Assembly (NCBI GenBank): GCA_012927625.1
Contig: JABBOV010000003.1
Coordinates: 1-64,000 of the forward strand
Direction: 5' to 3'
Length of the DNA stretch: 64,000 bases
From: Glaciimonas sp.
GTDB lineage: Bacteria > Pseudomonadota > Gammaproteobacteria > Burkholderiales > Burkholderiaceae_D
Below are positions 37,123-46,392 of the stretch, one piece after another (the first letter of the stretch is position 1; every line of letters begins with the position of its first letter). The notes beneath the pieces are model-generated. The model was not told where the DNA came from, did no database searches, and saw only the letters and a list, made by a program, of their open reading frames with translations. Both the position numbers and the translations under genes were made by a program.

Positions 37123-37767
37123 ATGTCCCAAACCAACACATCTTCAGGCAGCCTGTTTATGGTGGTAGCGCCATCGGGCGCCGGAAAATCCACTCTGGTG
37201 AATGCCCTGCTAACGCAGGAATCGGGCATCCAGCTATCGATTTCCTTCACCACCCGCGCGCTCAGGCCGGGTGAAGAGAACGGGCGCGAATATCACTTCA
37301 CCACGACGGAAGATTTCCTCGCAAGAAAAGACCAGGACGAGTTTCTGGAATCCGCCGAAGTACACGGCAATCACTACGGCACCTCACGGCTGCGGATAGC
37401 AGACCAGATCAAGGCCGGCAACGATGTCTTGCTGGAAATCGACTGGCAAGGCGCACAACAGATCAAAAAACAATTCCCGCATGCGGTCGGCATCTTCATC
37501 CTGCCACCTTCCATAGCAGCATTGGAAGAGCGCCTGACAAAACGCGGACAAGATGAACCGCACATCATCACGCGCCGGATTCTGGCCGCCGGCGGGGAAA
37601 TCGCCCACGCCCCGGAGTTCGAATATGCTATTATCAACAGAGATTTTGCGACCGCATTGTCCGAGCTAACGGCGATCGTAAAAGCGGCCCGTTGCAGGTT
37701 TGCGCAACAAGCGGCGCGCAACACACCACTATTTGCCCAGTTGGGCATACATGCAAATTTAAGTTAA
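37123..37767 (+). CDS. gmk: Guanylate kinase
   Basis: The 214-residue enzyme phosphorylates GMP to GDP. Support: P-loop [10 protein letters not shown] (about residues 14-23), [21 protein letters not shown] (GMP binding), [24 protein letters not shown] and the lid region [25 protein letters not shown]. Length is typical. It precedes rpoZ and spoT, a conserved nucleotide/stringent-response neighbourhood. Confidence 0.95.
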   Translation: MSQTNTSSGSLFMVVAPSGAGKSTLVNALLTQESGIQLSISFTTRALRPGEENGREYHFTTTEDFLARKDQDEFLESAEVHGNHYGTSRLRIADQIKAGNDVLLEIDWQGAQQIKKQFPHAVGIFILPPSIAALEERLTKRGQDEPHIITRRILAAGGEIAHAPEFEYAIINRDFATALSELTAIVKAARCRFAQQAARNTPLFAQLGIHANLS

Positions 37768-37819
37768 TTTAACGAAAATTTAACAAAATCAAGCCAAAGT
37801 CGCATTTTTAGGAGCATTC

Positions 37820-38023
37820 ATGGCCCGTATCACCATTGAAGATTGTATCGATAAAATCCCAAATCGTTTTCAACTCACCCTGTGCGCCACCTATCGCGCC
37901 CGTCAGTTGCTGCAAGGCCATTTGCAAAAAGTGGATGCTGACGACAAGGCGACCGTGATTGCGCTACGAGAAATCGCAGCCGGCAAAATCGGGATTGAAA
38001 TGCTGAAAAAGGTTCCTAATTAA
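37820..38023 (+). CDS. rpoZ: RNA polymerase omega subunit
   Basis: The 67-residue protein is the omega subunit: [30 protein letters not shown] is the conserved N-terminus, followed by [16 protein letters not shown]. It assists core RNA polymerase assembly and contributes to ppGpp binding, consistent with spoT just downstream. AGGAG precedes the ATG. Confidence 0.95.
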   Translation: MARITIEDCIDKIPNRFQLTLCATYRARQLLQGHLQKVDADDKATVIALREIAAGKIGIEMLKKVPN

Positions 38024-38092
38024 CCGTTCGGCCACTTACTTAATTACCCGATAAGTACCCGATGACCGCCATGTGGCTGATAGCTCCTAAGC

Positions 38093-40372
38093 ATGAACCC
38101 AAAATCTGCAGAGTCGCCTGTATCAGCCGCATTAAATAGCCGGCTTGCTTCCGAACGTGCGGAGCCGCATCCTGCCAGCCACAAAAAATCCACTTCGAAA
38201 GACAGCGCCCAGCACGGCGCCAGCGTACTCTCAATTACGCCGCTCACCACTAAACTAGCCCAATATCTATCTCCTTCGGACTTGAAAAAAGTCAAGGAAG
38301 CCTATCGCTTCTCGGACGAAAGGCATTTGGGCCAGATGCGCCAATCGGGTGAAGCCTATATCTCCCACCCGATTGCAGTAGCCGAAATTTGCGCCGACTG
38401 GAAGCTTGATGCGCAAGCCATCATGGCCGCCTTGCTGCATGACGTAATGGAAGATCAGGACGTCAAGAAGGACGAACTGATTGAGCGCTTCGGAGCGCCG
38501 GTAGCGGCCCTGGTCGATGGCCTGTCGAAGCTGGATAAAATCGAATTCCAGAGCAAGGTGGAAGCACAGGCGGAAAACTTCCGCAAGATGCTGCTTGCGA
38601 TGGCGCGCGACGTGCGCGTCATCCTCATCAAGCTGGCCGACCGCCTGCACAACATGAGTACGCTGGGCGTAATGGCGCCGAACAAAAAACAGCGCATCGC
38701 GCGCGAGACAATGGAAGTCTATGTCCCGATTGCGCGCCGGCTCGGTCTCAACAGCATCTATCGTGAACTGCAGGACATGTCGTTTTTGCATCTGTATCCA
38801 AACCGTTACAAAACCCTGACCAAAGCAGTAAAAGCTGCGCGCGGCAACCGCCGCGAAGTAGTCAGCAAAATATTGGAATCGGTCAATAGCACGCTGCAAT
38901 CTGCCGGCATCCAGGCGCAAGTCTATGGGCGCGAAAAAACGCTGTACGGCATTTACAGAAAAATGCGCGCCAAGCATTTATCGTTTTCCCAGGTACTGGA
39001 CGTATACGGCTTTCGCGTGGTGGTCGAAAGCTTCGCCGATTGCTATCTCGCCCTCGGTACGTTGCACGCGCTCTACAAACCGATGCCGGGAAAGTTCAAG
39101 GATTACATTGCCATTCCCAAACTGAATGGCTATCAGTCGCTGCACACGACATTGGTTGGCCCCTACGGCACACCGGTCGAATTTCAGATGCGGACTCAAG
39201 ACATGCACCGCGTGGCAGAGTCTGGAGTCGCTGCGCACTGGCTCTACAAAAGTAGCGAAGCCAATCTCTCCGACCTGCAGCAGCGCACCCACGTCTGGCT
39301 GCAATCACTGCTCGACATCCAGAAGCAAACCGGCGATTCGGCCGAATTTCTTGAGCATGTAAAGGTTGATCTGTTTCCTGATTCGGTATATGTTTTTACG
39401 CCGAAATCGATCATTATTGCATTGCCGCGTGGTGCAACTGCGCTCGATTTTGCCTATACCATTCACACCGATGTCGGCCATCAGGCAATTGCGGCCAAGA
39501 TAAACCACGAGAACGCAGCATTGCGCATGGAATTGCACAATGGCGACATCGTCGAGATCGTTACATCTCCCACCTCGCGCCCTAGTCCAACCTGGCTCTC
39601 TTTCGTGCGCAGCGGCAAGGCGCGCTCCGCAATCCGGCACCACCTGCGTACTATCAATTCATCCGAATCGCTTGCACTCGGCAAACAACTGCTGACACAG
39701 GCTCTTGCTGCGCTGGAAATTGACACGGTGTTGCCGCCAGCGCTGCTGGAACGACTAATGAACGAGTCCAGAGCCAAGTCGATGGAAGAGCTCTACCTCG
39801 ATATCGGCATAGGCAAGCGGATGGCGGCGTTGGTGGCGCGCCACATCATGAGCTTGCACGAGAATGGAAATGCACAATCACGAAAAATTAAAAACCATTC
39901 TGCAGCCGATAAGCTCGAACCCGTAGTGATTTATGGCAATGAAGGTGCAGCGGTTCAACTGGCGCAGTGTTGCCAGCCGATCCCGGGCGACCGCATCATC
40001 GGCCAATTAAAGCGCGACCAAGGCTTGATCGTACACACGGAAGATTGCGATGTAGCCAAGCGTTTAATCGGCAAGGAAGCGGATCACTGGGCCAGCGTGG
40101 TCTGGGGCGAAAATCTGAATCGCCGCTTTGATTGCCGAATCAAGCTTCTGGTACAAAACGAACGAGGCATACTGGCCCGCGTGGCAGCCGAAATCAATGA
40201 ATCGGATGCCAACATCACTCACGTATTGATGGATCAGGAAAAATATCAGGACCGTTCCATGATACATCTGCACTTCACGCTCCAGGTCCAAAACCGGGTC
40301 CACCTGGCGCACCTGATCCGCAGCGTGCGACGGCTGTCGGGAGTCGAACGGCTGGAACGCGAGCGCGGTTAA
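38093..40372 (+). CDS. spoT: Bifunctional (p)ppGpp synthetase/hydrolase
   Basis: The 759-residue RelA/SpoT homologue has an HD hydrolase domain (YISHPIAVAEI, LLHDVMED, KLADRLHNM), a synthetase domain (YGREKTLYGIYRKM, DVYGFRVVV, NGYQSLHTTL), a TGS domain (VFTPKSIIIALPRGATALDFAY) and a C-terminal ACT domain. The catalytic signature reads KFKD, matching the RXKD type of bifunctional enzymes with Lys for Arg in the first place, rather than the EXDD of synthetase-only RelA. The start region has only a weak ribosome site, and the first 40 residues are low-complexity. Confidence 0.92.
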   Translation: MNPKSAESPVSAALNSRLASERAEPHPASHKKSTSKDSAQHGASVLSITPLTTKLAQYLSPSDLKKVKEAYRFSDERHLGQMRQSGEAYISHPIAVAEICADWKLDAQAIMAALLHDVMEDQDVKKDELIERFGAPVAALVDGLSKLDKIEFQSKVEAQAENFRKMLLAMARDVRVILIKLADRLHNMSTLGVMAPNKKQRIARETMEVYVPIARRLGLNSIYRELQDMSFLHLYPNRYKTLTKAVKAARGNRREVVSKILESVNSTLQSAGIQAQVYGREKTLYGIYRKMRAKHLSFSQVLDVYGFRVVVESFADCYLALGTLHALYKPMPGKFKDYIAIPKLNGYQSLHTTLVGPYGTPVEFQMRTQDMHRVAESGVAAHWLYKSSEANLSDLQQRTHVWLQSLLDIQKQTGDSAEFLEHVKVDLFPDSVYVFTPKSIIIALPRGATALDFAYTIHTDVGHQAIAAKINHENAALRMELHNGDIVEIVTSPTSRPSPTWLSFVRSGKARSAIRHHLRTINSSESLALGKQLLTQALAALEIDTVLPPALLERLMNESRAKSMEELYLDIGIGKRMAALVARHIMSLHENGNAQSRKIKNHSAADKLEPVVIYGNEGAAVQLAQCCQPIPGDRIIGQLKRDQGLIVHTEDCDVAKRLIGKEADHWASVVWGENLNRRFDCRIKLLVQNERGILARVAAEINESDANITHVLMDQEKYQDRSMIHLHFTLQVQNRVHLAHLIRSVRRLSGVERLERERG

Positions 40373-41707
40373 TTACGTAACTACATGTTTATGCAGGCGG
40401 CGCAAGCCGAGCCACACCCCGAGCGCGATTACCGGCACCAGAATGCCGGTTGCCACATCCGGGTTAACCGGCAATCCGCTGGCTTTCATCGCCTTGCCCA
40501 CATAGCCGATCAAGCCCGCCAGGTAATACGATATCGCCACCACCGACAACCCTTCCACCGCCTGCTGCAAGCGTAATTGCTGGGCTGCCCGGGCATTCAA
40601 GGATTCCAGGATTTTTCTGTTCTGGCGCTCCTGTACGATGCCGACCCGGGTTCTAAGTAAATCATTGGTATGTGCAATCCGCTCGGCCAATGCCTCCTGA
40701 CGCCGCACCACGGACTCGCAGGTATTCATCGCAGGCGACAACCGGCGGGCCATGAATTCGTCCACTGTCGGTACCCCATCAATCCGAATTTCCCGCAATT
40801 CTTCGATGCGCGCCTTGACCAGCCGAAAATACGCTTGCGAAGCGGCAAAACGGTAACTGTTTTCCATCGATAACTTTTCAATCCGTGCCGCCAGCCCGGT
40901 AATGTTGCGCAACAAAGTCTGCTCATCATCCGTGTCGCTCGACAATGCATCCAGAATCGCCGCATCGGTATCGGTCATGGTGGTTGTCAGCGCCGTCAAC
41001 TCGCTTTCGACGTCATTCAAAAGCGGCGTTGCATACTGCGCGTGCGGCAAGCCCAGCAACGCCATCATGCGATAGGTTTCCACCTCCAGCACACGCTGCA
41101 CCACCCGCCCCGCCTGTTGCGCCTGAAAACCGAGATCCCGGATCACGAAGCGGCTAAAGCCATCTGCCTTGACCAGAAAATCGGTCCACACTTCGCCACC
41201 CTGCAAAACGGTGCTGCCAACCAGCACATCGCCATCGAGAATCTGGCACAGTCCTGGCGGCGCCACTGCATCCGACGGCCCCAGCGCCACATGCGCTGCA
41301 ACCATCAATTTGCCTTCCAGTCCGAGCAGCCAACCCTGTGGAATCAGCGCCAGCGGCATGTGATCGAATATATCGCCAACAAACGCCTGCTCCACATGAC
41401 TTTTGGCAAAAGTATACGTGGCAAATTCAGTATGGCATTCCCATTGCAGACGAAACTGGCCAAAATCGTAAAAGAAATATTTGGCTTCTTCGGTCGGCGC
41501 GGCGGCCCCGAAATAGACGCACAAATCAGACAAAATTGCATGCTGTACCGCAAGATTATCATTGCCGACCGTGCTATTGCCCTGCGCATAGACCGCAAGA
41601 TGAGTCAGGTTTTCCGAAGCCGACAGGCGCAACGAAGGTCGGGAATGCACTTCGGCGGCCAACGGCACGCGCAAAGGATGATTCAAACGAGAATAGGTAA
41701 AAGTCAT
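40373..41707 (-). CDS. DUF3422 family membrane protein
   Basis: The 444-residue protein matches DUF3422, a family seen mainly in proteobacteria with no known reaction. Support: HPLRVPLAAEVHSRPSLRL at the start, SHVEQAFVGDIFDHMPLALIPQGWLLG, a helical middle (residues about 260-390, coiled-coil like), then two hydrophobic segments near the C-terminus (VVAISYYLAGLIGYVGKAM and GILVPVIALGVWLGL) anchoring it in the membrane. Start set at the ATG of MTFTYSRLN. Convergent with spoT. Confidence 0.8.
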   Translation of the reverse strand: MTFTYSRLNHPLRVPLAAEVHSRPSLRLSASENLTHLAVYAQGNSTVGNDNLAVQHAILSDLCVYFGAAAPTEEAKYFFYDFGQFRLQWECHTEFATYTFAKSHVEQAFVGDIFDHMPLALIPQGWLLGLEGKLMVAAHVALGPSDAVAPPGLCQILDGDVLVGSTVLQGGEVWTDFLVKADGFSRFVIRDLGFQAQQAGRVVQRVLEVETYRMMALLGLPHAQYATPLLNDVESELTALTTTMTDTDAAILDALSSDTDDEQTLLRNITGLAARIEKLSMENSYRFAASQAYFRLVKARIEELREIRIDGVPTVDEFMARRLSPAMNTCESVVRRQEALAERIAHTNDLLRTRVGIVQERQNRKILESLNARAAQQLRLQQAVEGLSVVAISYYLAGLIGYVGKAMKASGLPVNPDVATGILVPVIALGVWLGLRRLHKHVVT

Positions 41708-41786
41708 ATTGAATAGGGTGAAGTGAAATTTAAATGGAGCCCGATGCGCGAGCAAGGCCCATGCTACCACCCCAAAATCGTACTGT

Positions 41787-42353
41787 TCAGATAGCAACTC
41801 CCGGCGCAGGATAACTGACCGTCAAAATCTCCAGTTCATCGATGCCTGAAGGCGTTTTCAGGATCACCGATTCGCCCTCATTGGCTTTGGTAAGCGCTCT
41901 GGCTACGGGGGAAATCCAGCTGATCTTGCCATGCAGCGGATCAAGCTCGTCAATCCCGACAATAGTTACCGTAAACTCCTCTCCGGCTTGATTCCGATAC
42001 GCCACCGTGGCGCCGAAAAAAACCTGATCCAGTCCATGATGAACACTCGGATCGACCACTTCAGCCAAGTCCAGCCGCTTGGTCAAAAAGCGGATGCGGC
42101 GATCAATCTCGCGCAAACGCCGCTTGCCGTAAATGTAATCGCCATTCTCCGAGCGGTCGCCATTGCTGGCCGCCCACGACACGATCTGCACCACTTCCGG
42201 CCGCGCCACGTCGATCAAATGCAGCAACTCTTCCTTGATGCGCTGATGCCCGGCCGGAGTCATGTAATTTTTCGACCCGGCAGGAATCGCCGATGCGATT
42301 TCCCAAGCCTCCTCATCGTCGTCATCCGTCTCTTTTACAAAGGCTTTACTCAT
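41787..42353 (-). CDS. greB: Transcript cleavage factor GreB
   Basis: Start at ATG 42353 (MSKAFVKE) gives 188 residues, slightly longer than usual because of an acidic N-terminal addition (ETDDDDEEAWE). The N-terminal coiled coil carries IPAGSKNYMTPAGHQRIKEEL and the tip WAASNGDRSENGDYIYGKRRLREIDRRIRFL; the C-terminal domain ends with SWISPVARALTKANEGESV. It rescues backtracked RNA polymerase by inducing transcript cleavage. Confidence 0.93.
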   Translation of the reverse strand: MSKAFVKETDDDDEEAWEIASAIPAGSKNYMTPAGHQRIKEELLHLIDVARPEVVQIVSWAASNGDRSENGDYIYGKRRLREIDRRIRFLTKRLDLAEVVDPSVHHGLDQVFFGATVAYRNQAGEEFTVTIVGIDELDPLHGKISWISPVARALTKANEGESVILKTPSGIDELEILTVSYPAPGVAI

Positions 42354-42577
42354 GGCGCTCCATTCTATGAGGTAACAGGATTTAATATTGCAAGAATTAT
42401 AAGACGGTATACAACATGCATTACAGTGCAATTCTGTACTAAAAACTTCATAAAATCGTACAATTCAAACAGTCGCAATCCATTTTCGCATCAGCGCCCG
42501 TGTTATGGTTGGCCAAAACCAAACACCGCATTCAGCCGATTCAATGTACAAAAACGTGCTCCTAACATGCTCCTAAT

Positions 42578-44077
42578 ATGCCCAACATAACCCAGGCAGG
42601 ATGGTTGCCCACGATCATGCACGGGGCCTTCAATGAAATTTATGTGATCGATTGCAGCACATTGCGCTTGATTGAAATCAATCAGGCAGCACGCGACAAT
42701 CTCCAGTTCACAACCACCGCGTTCACCTCCATGACGCTGGCGGACCTGGCGCACCAACCGGTCGCGGCACTTGTGCAAACCTTGCACCCCCTGCACAACA
42801 ATAACAATAACCGGCTGGTACAGCACATTACCCTGGAATTGAGATTCAACCGGCGCGACGGCAGCAGCTACCCAATCGCATTGCGCATCTTCCTCACACC
42901 GTACACATCAGACACAGCGGAGCCGGTTTTGATCGCCATCGGCCACGACATCAGCGCACAGCGCCTGTCCAAGCAGGCGCTCGATCAAAGCGAGTCGCGT
43001 TACCGCGCCATTGCCGCCAATACGCCCGGCCTGGTGTACCAGTTCCGTCTGTTGGCGGACGGCAGCACCGCGTTTCCATACCTCAGCGCGGGCTGCCATG
43101 CGCTGCTAGGCATCAAGGCGAATCGCTTGCGCGCGCAGCCGGGACTGTTTCTTAATCTAATCCTGCAGCAAGACCGGGCCGCCTATCTATCCGCCATGAA
43201 AACCTCTGCCGCAAGCATGCATAGCTGGAACTGGGAAGGGCGGATTTGGGTCGAGGCATGGAAAGACGTCAAATGGATCAACCTGCGCTCCACCCCCGGC
43301 CTGACGCTGCAAAACGAGGTGCAGTGGGATGGCATCATGACCAACATCACGCAAAGCAAACTGGAAGAACTCGAACTCAAGCACTCCCGGGCGCGCCTGG
43401 CGGAACTAACCGCCCATGTCGAACAGGTAAAAGAACAGGAGCGCACCCGCATCGCCCGTGAAATACACGATGATCTGGGCGGCAACCTGACCGCAATGAA
43501 AATGGCATTGGCCCTGCTCACACGCAAATTGCCGCCAGAGGAAACAAAATTAATAGAAAAAGCCCAATACCTCGATGCGCTGGTAGATCGCACCATTGAT
43601 GCGGCGCACCGGATCGCGCGCGATTTGCGCCCGGGCATTCTCGACATCGGCATCGTGGCCGCGATTGAATGGCAAGCCAGGGAATTTGAAAAACAAAACG
43701 GCATACCCTGCACCTTGTGCTGCGATCAGGACGACATCGAAATACACCCAGACCATGCAGCCGCGCTGTTTCGGATATTTCAGGAAGGGTTGACCAACAT
43801 TGCCAAACACGCCAGGGCCAGCCATGTTGTAGTAAGACTAAATCGCACAGGTCAAGGTATTCGACTGGAAATCACCGATAATGGACAAGGCATCACCGCA
43901 ATGGACCGTTTGAAACCAGAGTCCTACGGCATACGGGGCATGATTGAGCGCGCTAAAACGCTCGGCGGCGAACTCAGCATCGGCGCTGCGCCCGATGGCG
44001 GTTGCAGCATTACCATTGACTTACCCATTGGCGACATACGCCAAAGGAACCATCAAAAAGAAAGTACTACCATATAG
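42578..44077 (+). CDS. PAS-containing histidine kinase (NarX/DegS-type)
   Basis: The 499-residue protein has two PAS-like regions (about 12-130 and 140-265), a HisKA_3 dimerisation box with the phospho-acceptor (RIAREIHDDLGGNLTAMKMAL) and an HATPase_c domain (FRIFQEGLTNIAKHARASHVVVRL, EITDNGQGI, YGIRGMIERAKTLGGELSI). No membrane segment is visible, so it senses a cytoplasmic signal. It pairs with the LuxR-type response regulator 79 bp downstream. The signal is unknown. Confidence 0.9.
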   Translation: MPNITQAGWLPTIMHGAFNEIYVIDCSTLRLIEINQAARDNLQFTTTAFTSMTLADLAHQPVAALVQTLHPLHNNNNNRLVQHITLELRFNRRDGSSYPIALRIFLTPYTSDTAEPVLIAIGHDISAQRLSKQALDQSESRYRAIAANTPGLVYQFRLLADGSTAFPYLSAGCHALLGIKANRLRAQPGLFLNLILQQDRAAYLSAMKTSAASMHSWNWEGRIWVEAWKDVKWINLRSTPGLTLQNEVQWDGIMTNITQSKLEELELKHSRARLAELTAHVEQVKEQERTRIAREIHDDLGGNLTAMKMALALLTRKLPPEETKLIEKAQYLDALVDRTIDAAHRIARDLRPGILDIGIVAAIEWQAREFEKQNGIPCTLCCDQDDIEIHPDHAAALFRIFQEGLTNIAKHARASHVVVRLNRTGQGIRLEITDNGQGITAMDRLKPESYGIRGMIERAKTLGGELSIGAAPDGGCSITIDLPIGDIRQRNHQKESTTI

Positions 44078-44156
44078 TATGACAAAATAAACATGATTAT
44101 ACGCATATAAATAGAGAAAATTTAAAAAATACTCCCTGTTTTTTATAAAAAACCTA

Positions 44157-44816
44157 ATGACAGAAACAAGCAAAATCCATGTATTGATCGCCGATGATCA
44201 TGCAATCGTGCGTGAAGGCTTGAAGCAAATCCTGGCTGACACCGAAGACATTGTGGTCGCAGGCGAAGCGGAAAACGGCTTCGGCGCCATTGCGCTTGCG
44301 CGCGAAAACGCGCACTACCCGCATTGCCAAGTCATGCTGCTCGACATATCCATGCCCGACCGCAACGGCATCGATGTCCTTAAGCAACTCAGGAAAGAGC
44401 TGCCGAAGCTGGCAGTACTCATGCTATCGATGCACCGGGAAGACCAGTACGCCATCCGCGCCCTGAAAACGGGCGCCTCCGGTTACCTGAACAAACAAAG
44501 TGCGCCGGCCGAATTAGTCGATGCGATACGCCAGGTCGCCGCCGGCAAAAAATACATCAGCCCCTCTTTGGCGCAAGAACTCGCCAACCACATCAACGAA
44601 GACCACGAAGCCCCGCTGCACGAGAAACTCTCCGACCGCGAATACCAGACCATGACCATGATCGCCTCCGGCAAAACCGTGACCGACATCGCCGGCGAAC
44701 TCGCGCTATCGGTCAAAACCATCAGCATGTACCGCGCCCGCCTGCTGCAAAAAATGCGACTGCGCCACAACGCCGAAATAACCCACTACGCGATTAAAAA
44801 TAAGTTAGTGGATTGA
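44157..44816 (+). CDS. LuxR/NarL-family response regulator
   Basis: The 219-residue protein has a receiver domain (VLIADDHAIVREGL; phospho-acceptor Asp in MLLDISMPDRNG; KTGASGYLNKQSAP) and a C-terminal LuxR helix-turn-helix (LSDREYQTMTMIASGKTVTDIAGELALSVKTISMYRARLLQKM). It is the cognate partner of the preceding kinase and a transcriptional regulator of unknown targets. Motility is possible given the nearby flagellar cluster, but only by position. Confidence 0.92.
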   Translation: MTETSKIHVLIADDHAIVREGLKQILADTEDIVVAGEAENGFGAIALARENAHYPHCQVMLLDISMPDRNGIDVLKQLRKELPKLAVLMLSMHREDQYAIRALKTGASGYLNKQSAPAELVDAIRQVAAGKKYISPSLAQELANHINEDHEAPLHEKLSDREYQTMTMIASGKTVTDIAGELALSVKTISMYRARLLQKMRLRHNAEITHYAIKNKLVD

Positions 44817-45251
44817 GCAACCTGCTTGAACAACGTGCTCGCACCCGGGTGCTGAGGCACCATACGGCGCAATGCCCTTCGGTGATTACGCCCTACTCGC
44901 TGATGTTAAGCACAAAAAATTCGGTCGAAGAAAGACACGAAAAAACTGCATGACACCATTTTTTAGCGTTCGTTTGTCAGTAGTGCAGGCCTGCGTGCCT
45001 GCAACCGATGCAGGCACGCAGGCCTGCACTACTGAGACATTGCTTGCTGTTTTCGTGCTTTTCGTGTCTTTTGTAGAGAATGCTTTTCCTATGTCGCATA
45101 CGCACTGCGTAACATCTGTTATCCAGATTGGGCCGATAAACTGGCCCTTGTTGCATTAGGACATTGAAACCGCCAAGTGATTTTTTCGCCAAAGTGGACA
45201 AGGCTTCAGACCCAAGCTGCTGGTTGTTTTCCATCAGTAGCTAATCTCTTT
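44817..45251. other. Intergenic stretch with nested palindrome
   Basis: No gene supported. It contains the palindromic repeat at 44932-45070. Other small frames have no domains or ribosome sites. Confidence 0.6.
44932..45070. repeat. Nested palindromic element with 27-bp hairpin
   Basis: Outer 12-bp inverted arms (AAGACACGAAAA at 44932 and its complement ending at 45070) enclose a perfect hairpin with 27-bp arms and a 5-nt loop (44977-45035). A related outer-arm word appears again near 52,815. No open frame lies inside, so it resembles a non-autonomous MITE-like or REP-like repeat. Confidence 0.65.
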
Positions 45252-45527
45252 TTAGTGACGCACTGCCAGAATGGTGACTACCTCGCCATCGAAGCGATAA
45301 CGCGCCACATAGCCGCTATCGCCAAAGTCAATCGGCCATTCCCTGTAGTCCTCTGGCATGTCCTCAACGGGTCGCCCAATTTGCGGCTGAAGCCCAAGCA
45401 TTTGCACTGCTTTCATGATCGTTTCAGCGGCTCGCTTGGCGGCAACCGGATTCTTTGGCCGCAAAAATTCCCGCAACCGTTGCAGGTCGCGGATTGCGCC
45501 GGGAGCATATTTGATCACTTGTGGCAC
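45252..45527 (-). CDS. ParE/RelE-type toxin
   Basis: The 91-residue protein is a ParE-like toxin: KYAPGAIRDLQRLREFLRPKNPVAAKRAAETI and the C-terminal YVARYRFDGEVVTILAVRH are characteristic of the RelE/ParE superfamily. It overlaps the antitoxin gene by 13 bases. Members attack gyrase or ribosome-bound mRNA; the target here is not certain. Confidence 0.85.
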   Translation of the reverse strand: MPQVIKYAPGAIRDLQRLREFLRPKNPVAAKRAAETIMKAVQMLGLQPQIGRPVEDMPEDYREWPIDFGDSGYVARYRFDGEVVTILAVRH

Positions 45528-45811
45528 ACGGGCGCGGGCAATTCGCTTTCAGTACCCCAACTGGCAAGCCACGTATCAACCTCTGCGACGGTCGCATGCA
45601 AGCCTGTTTCCTGATATTCCTCCCACGCCTTGATCGTGTCTTGCCGGAAGACTTCGCGCTTTTCTTCACGCTCAACGTATTGGCTGATGGCTTCGCGCAT
45701 TATCCAATGCGCCGACCGATGACGAGCTTCAGCCAGGTTTTCAACACGGGCGCGGGTGTCCGAGTCGAGTTTTACGGATACGGTCTTGGCGGCAATGTGC
45801 GGCTGTGTCAT
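45515..45811 (-). CDS. Ribbon-helix-helix antitoxin (ParD/CopG-like)
   Basis: The 98-residue protein starts with a ribbon-helix-helix fold (KTVSVKLDSDTRARVENLAEARHRSAHWIMREAISQYVEREEK), which binds operator DNA, followed by a tail that likely wraps the toxin. AAGGAGG precedes the ATG. It lies upstream of the toxin gene in the standard antitoxin-first order. Confidence 0.85.
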   Translation of the reverse strand: MTQPHIAAKTVSVKLDSDTRARVENLAEARHRSAHWIMREAISQYVEREEKREVFRQDTIKAWEEYQETGLHATVAEVDTWLASWGTESELPAPVCHK

Positions 45812-46392
45812 GGCACCGCCTCCTTAATCAACGAAAGGTGTTACCTTATCACACTTGAGTGCGCAGAATGGGCGAGGCCATCGCATATCGGGCTTACGAG
45901 ATGGGTTGCACCATCCTGCCTTGCTGCTACGCCATTGCGCCCTATTCGCTCATATGGAATGGTGAAGAATGCGAATAAATTCGCACCTACGGGGCTCGAT
46001 GTCGCAATGCGAAACAGGCTTAATGATGAACCGCCTGTCTACTGTGCTGCCTCACCCCTGCCGAAACACATTGTCAGAACGAGTATATTTCACTACTGCA
46101 ATTAATACATGCGGATAATGCCATTAAAATTGGCATACTCCTTGTTATTACTAAGCTTTCCAGGTTCCAGATTTTGTGCGTGCTTCTCAAGTCTTTCATA
46201 GATAAAGAGTTGTAGCACTTAACACCGCGCGCATCCCGCCCAAGAAAAATCCTGACACCACCCTAAACTTTCGCAGCGGCAATCCGTTACCACAAACAAC
46301 AGCGGTTTGATTGCTTCTACAAATACGAAGCAGACCAAAGTTGACGGCACACTTGCCGGAATGTATAGGAACCAAGAACCAAGGAGCATCAC
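45812..46392. other. Regulatory gap upstream of the flagellin gene
   Basis: No gene is supported. It holds the toxin-antitoxin promoter side, a short inverted repeat TGCGAAT-AA-ATTCGCA around 45967-45985 (a common dispersed repeat type) and the sigma-28-like promoter at 46264-46290. Confidence 0.5.
46264..46290 (+). promoter_or_regulatory. Sigma-28 (FliA) promoter for fliC
   Basis: TAAACTTT, 11 bp, then TCCGTTAC. This matches the FliA consensus TAAAGTTT-N11-GCCGATAA at seven of eight and five of eight positions, and it stands about 100 bp before the flagellin ATG, as expected for a late flagellar gene. Confidence 0.65.

Noticed and set aside
38024-38092. Terminator between rpoZ and spoT
   Set aside because: No stable hairpin with T-run is visible; readthrough into spoT is likely.
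45990-46020. GTCGCAATGCGA-like word as a WYL operator
   Set aside because: Half-sites are in reverse order and not exact, and no accessory gene lies downstream; the neighbour is flagellin.
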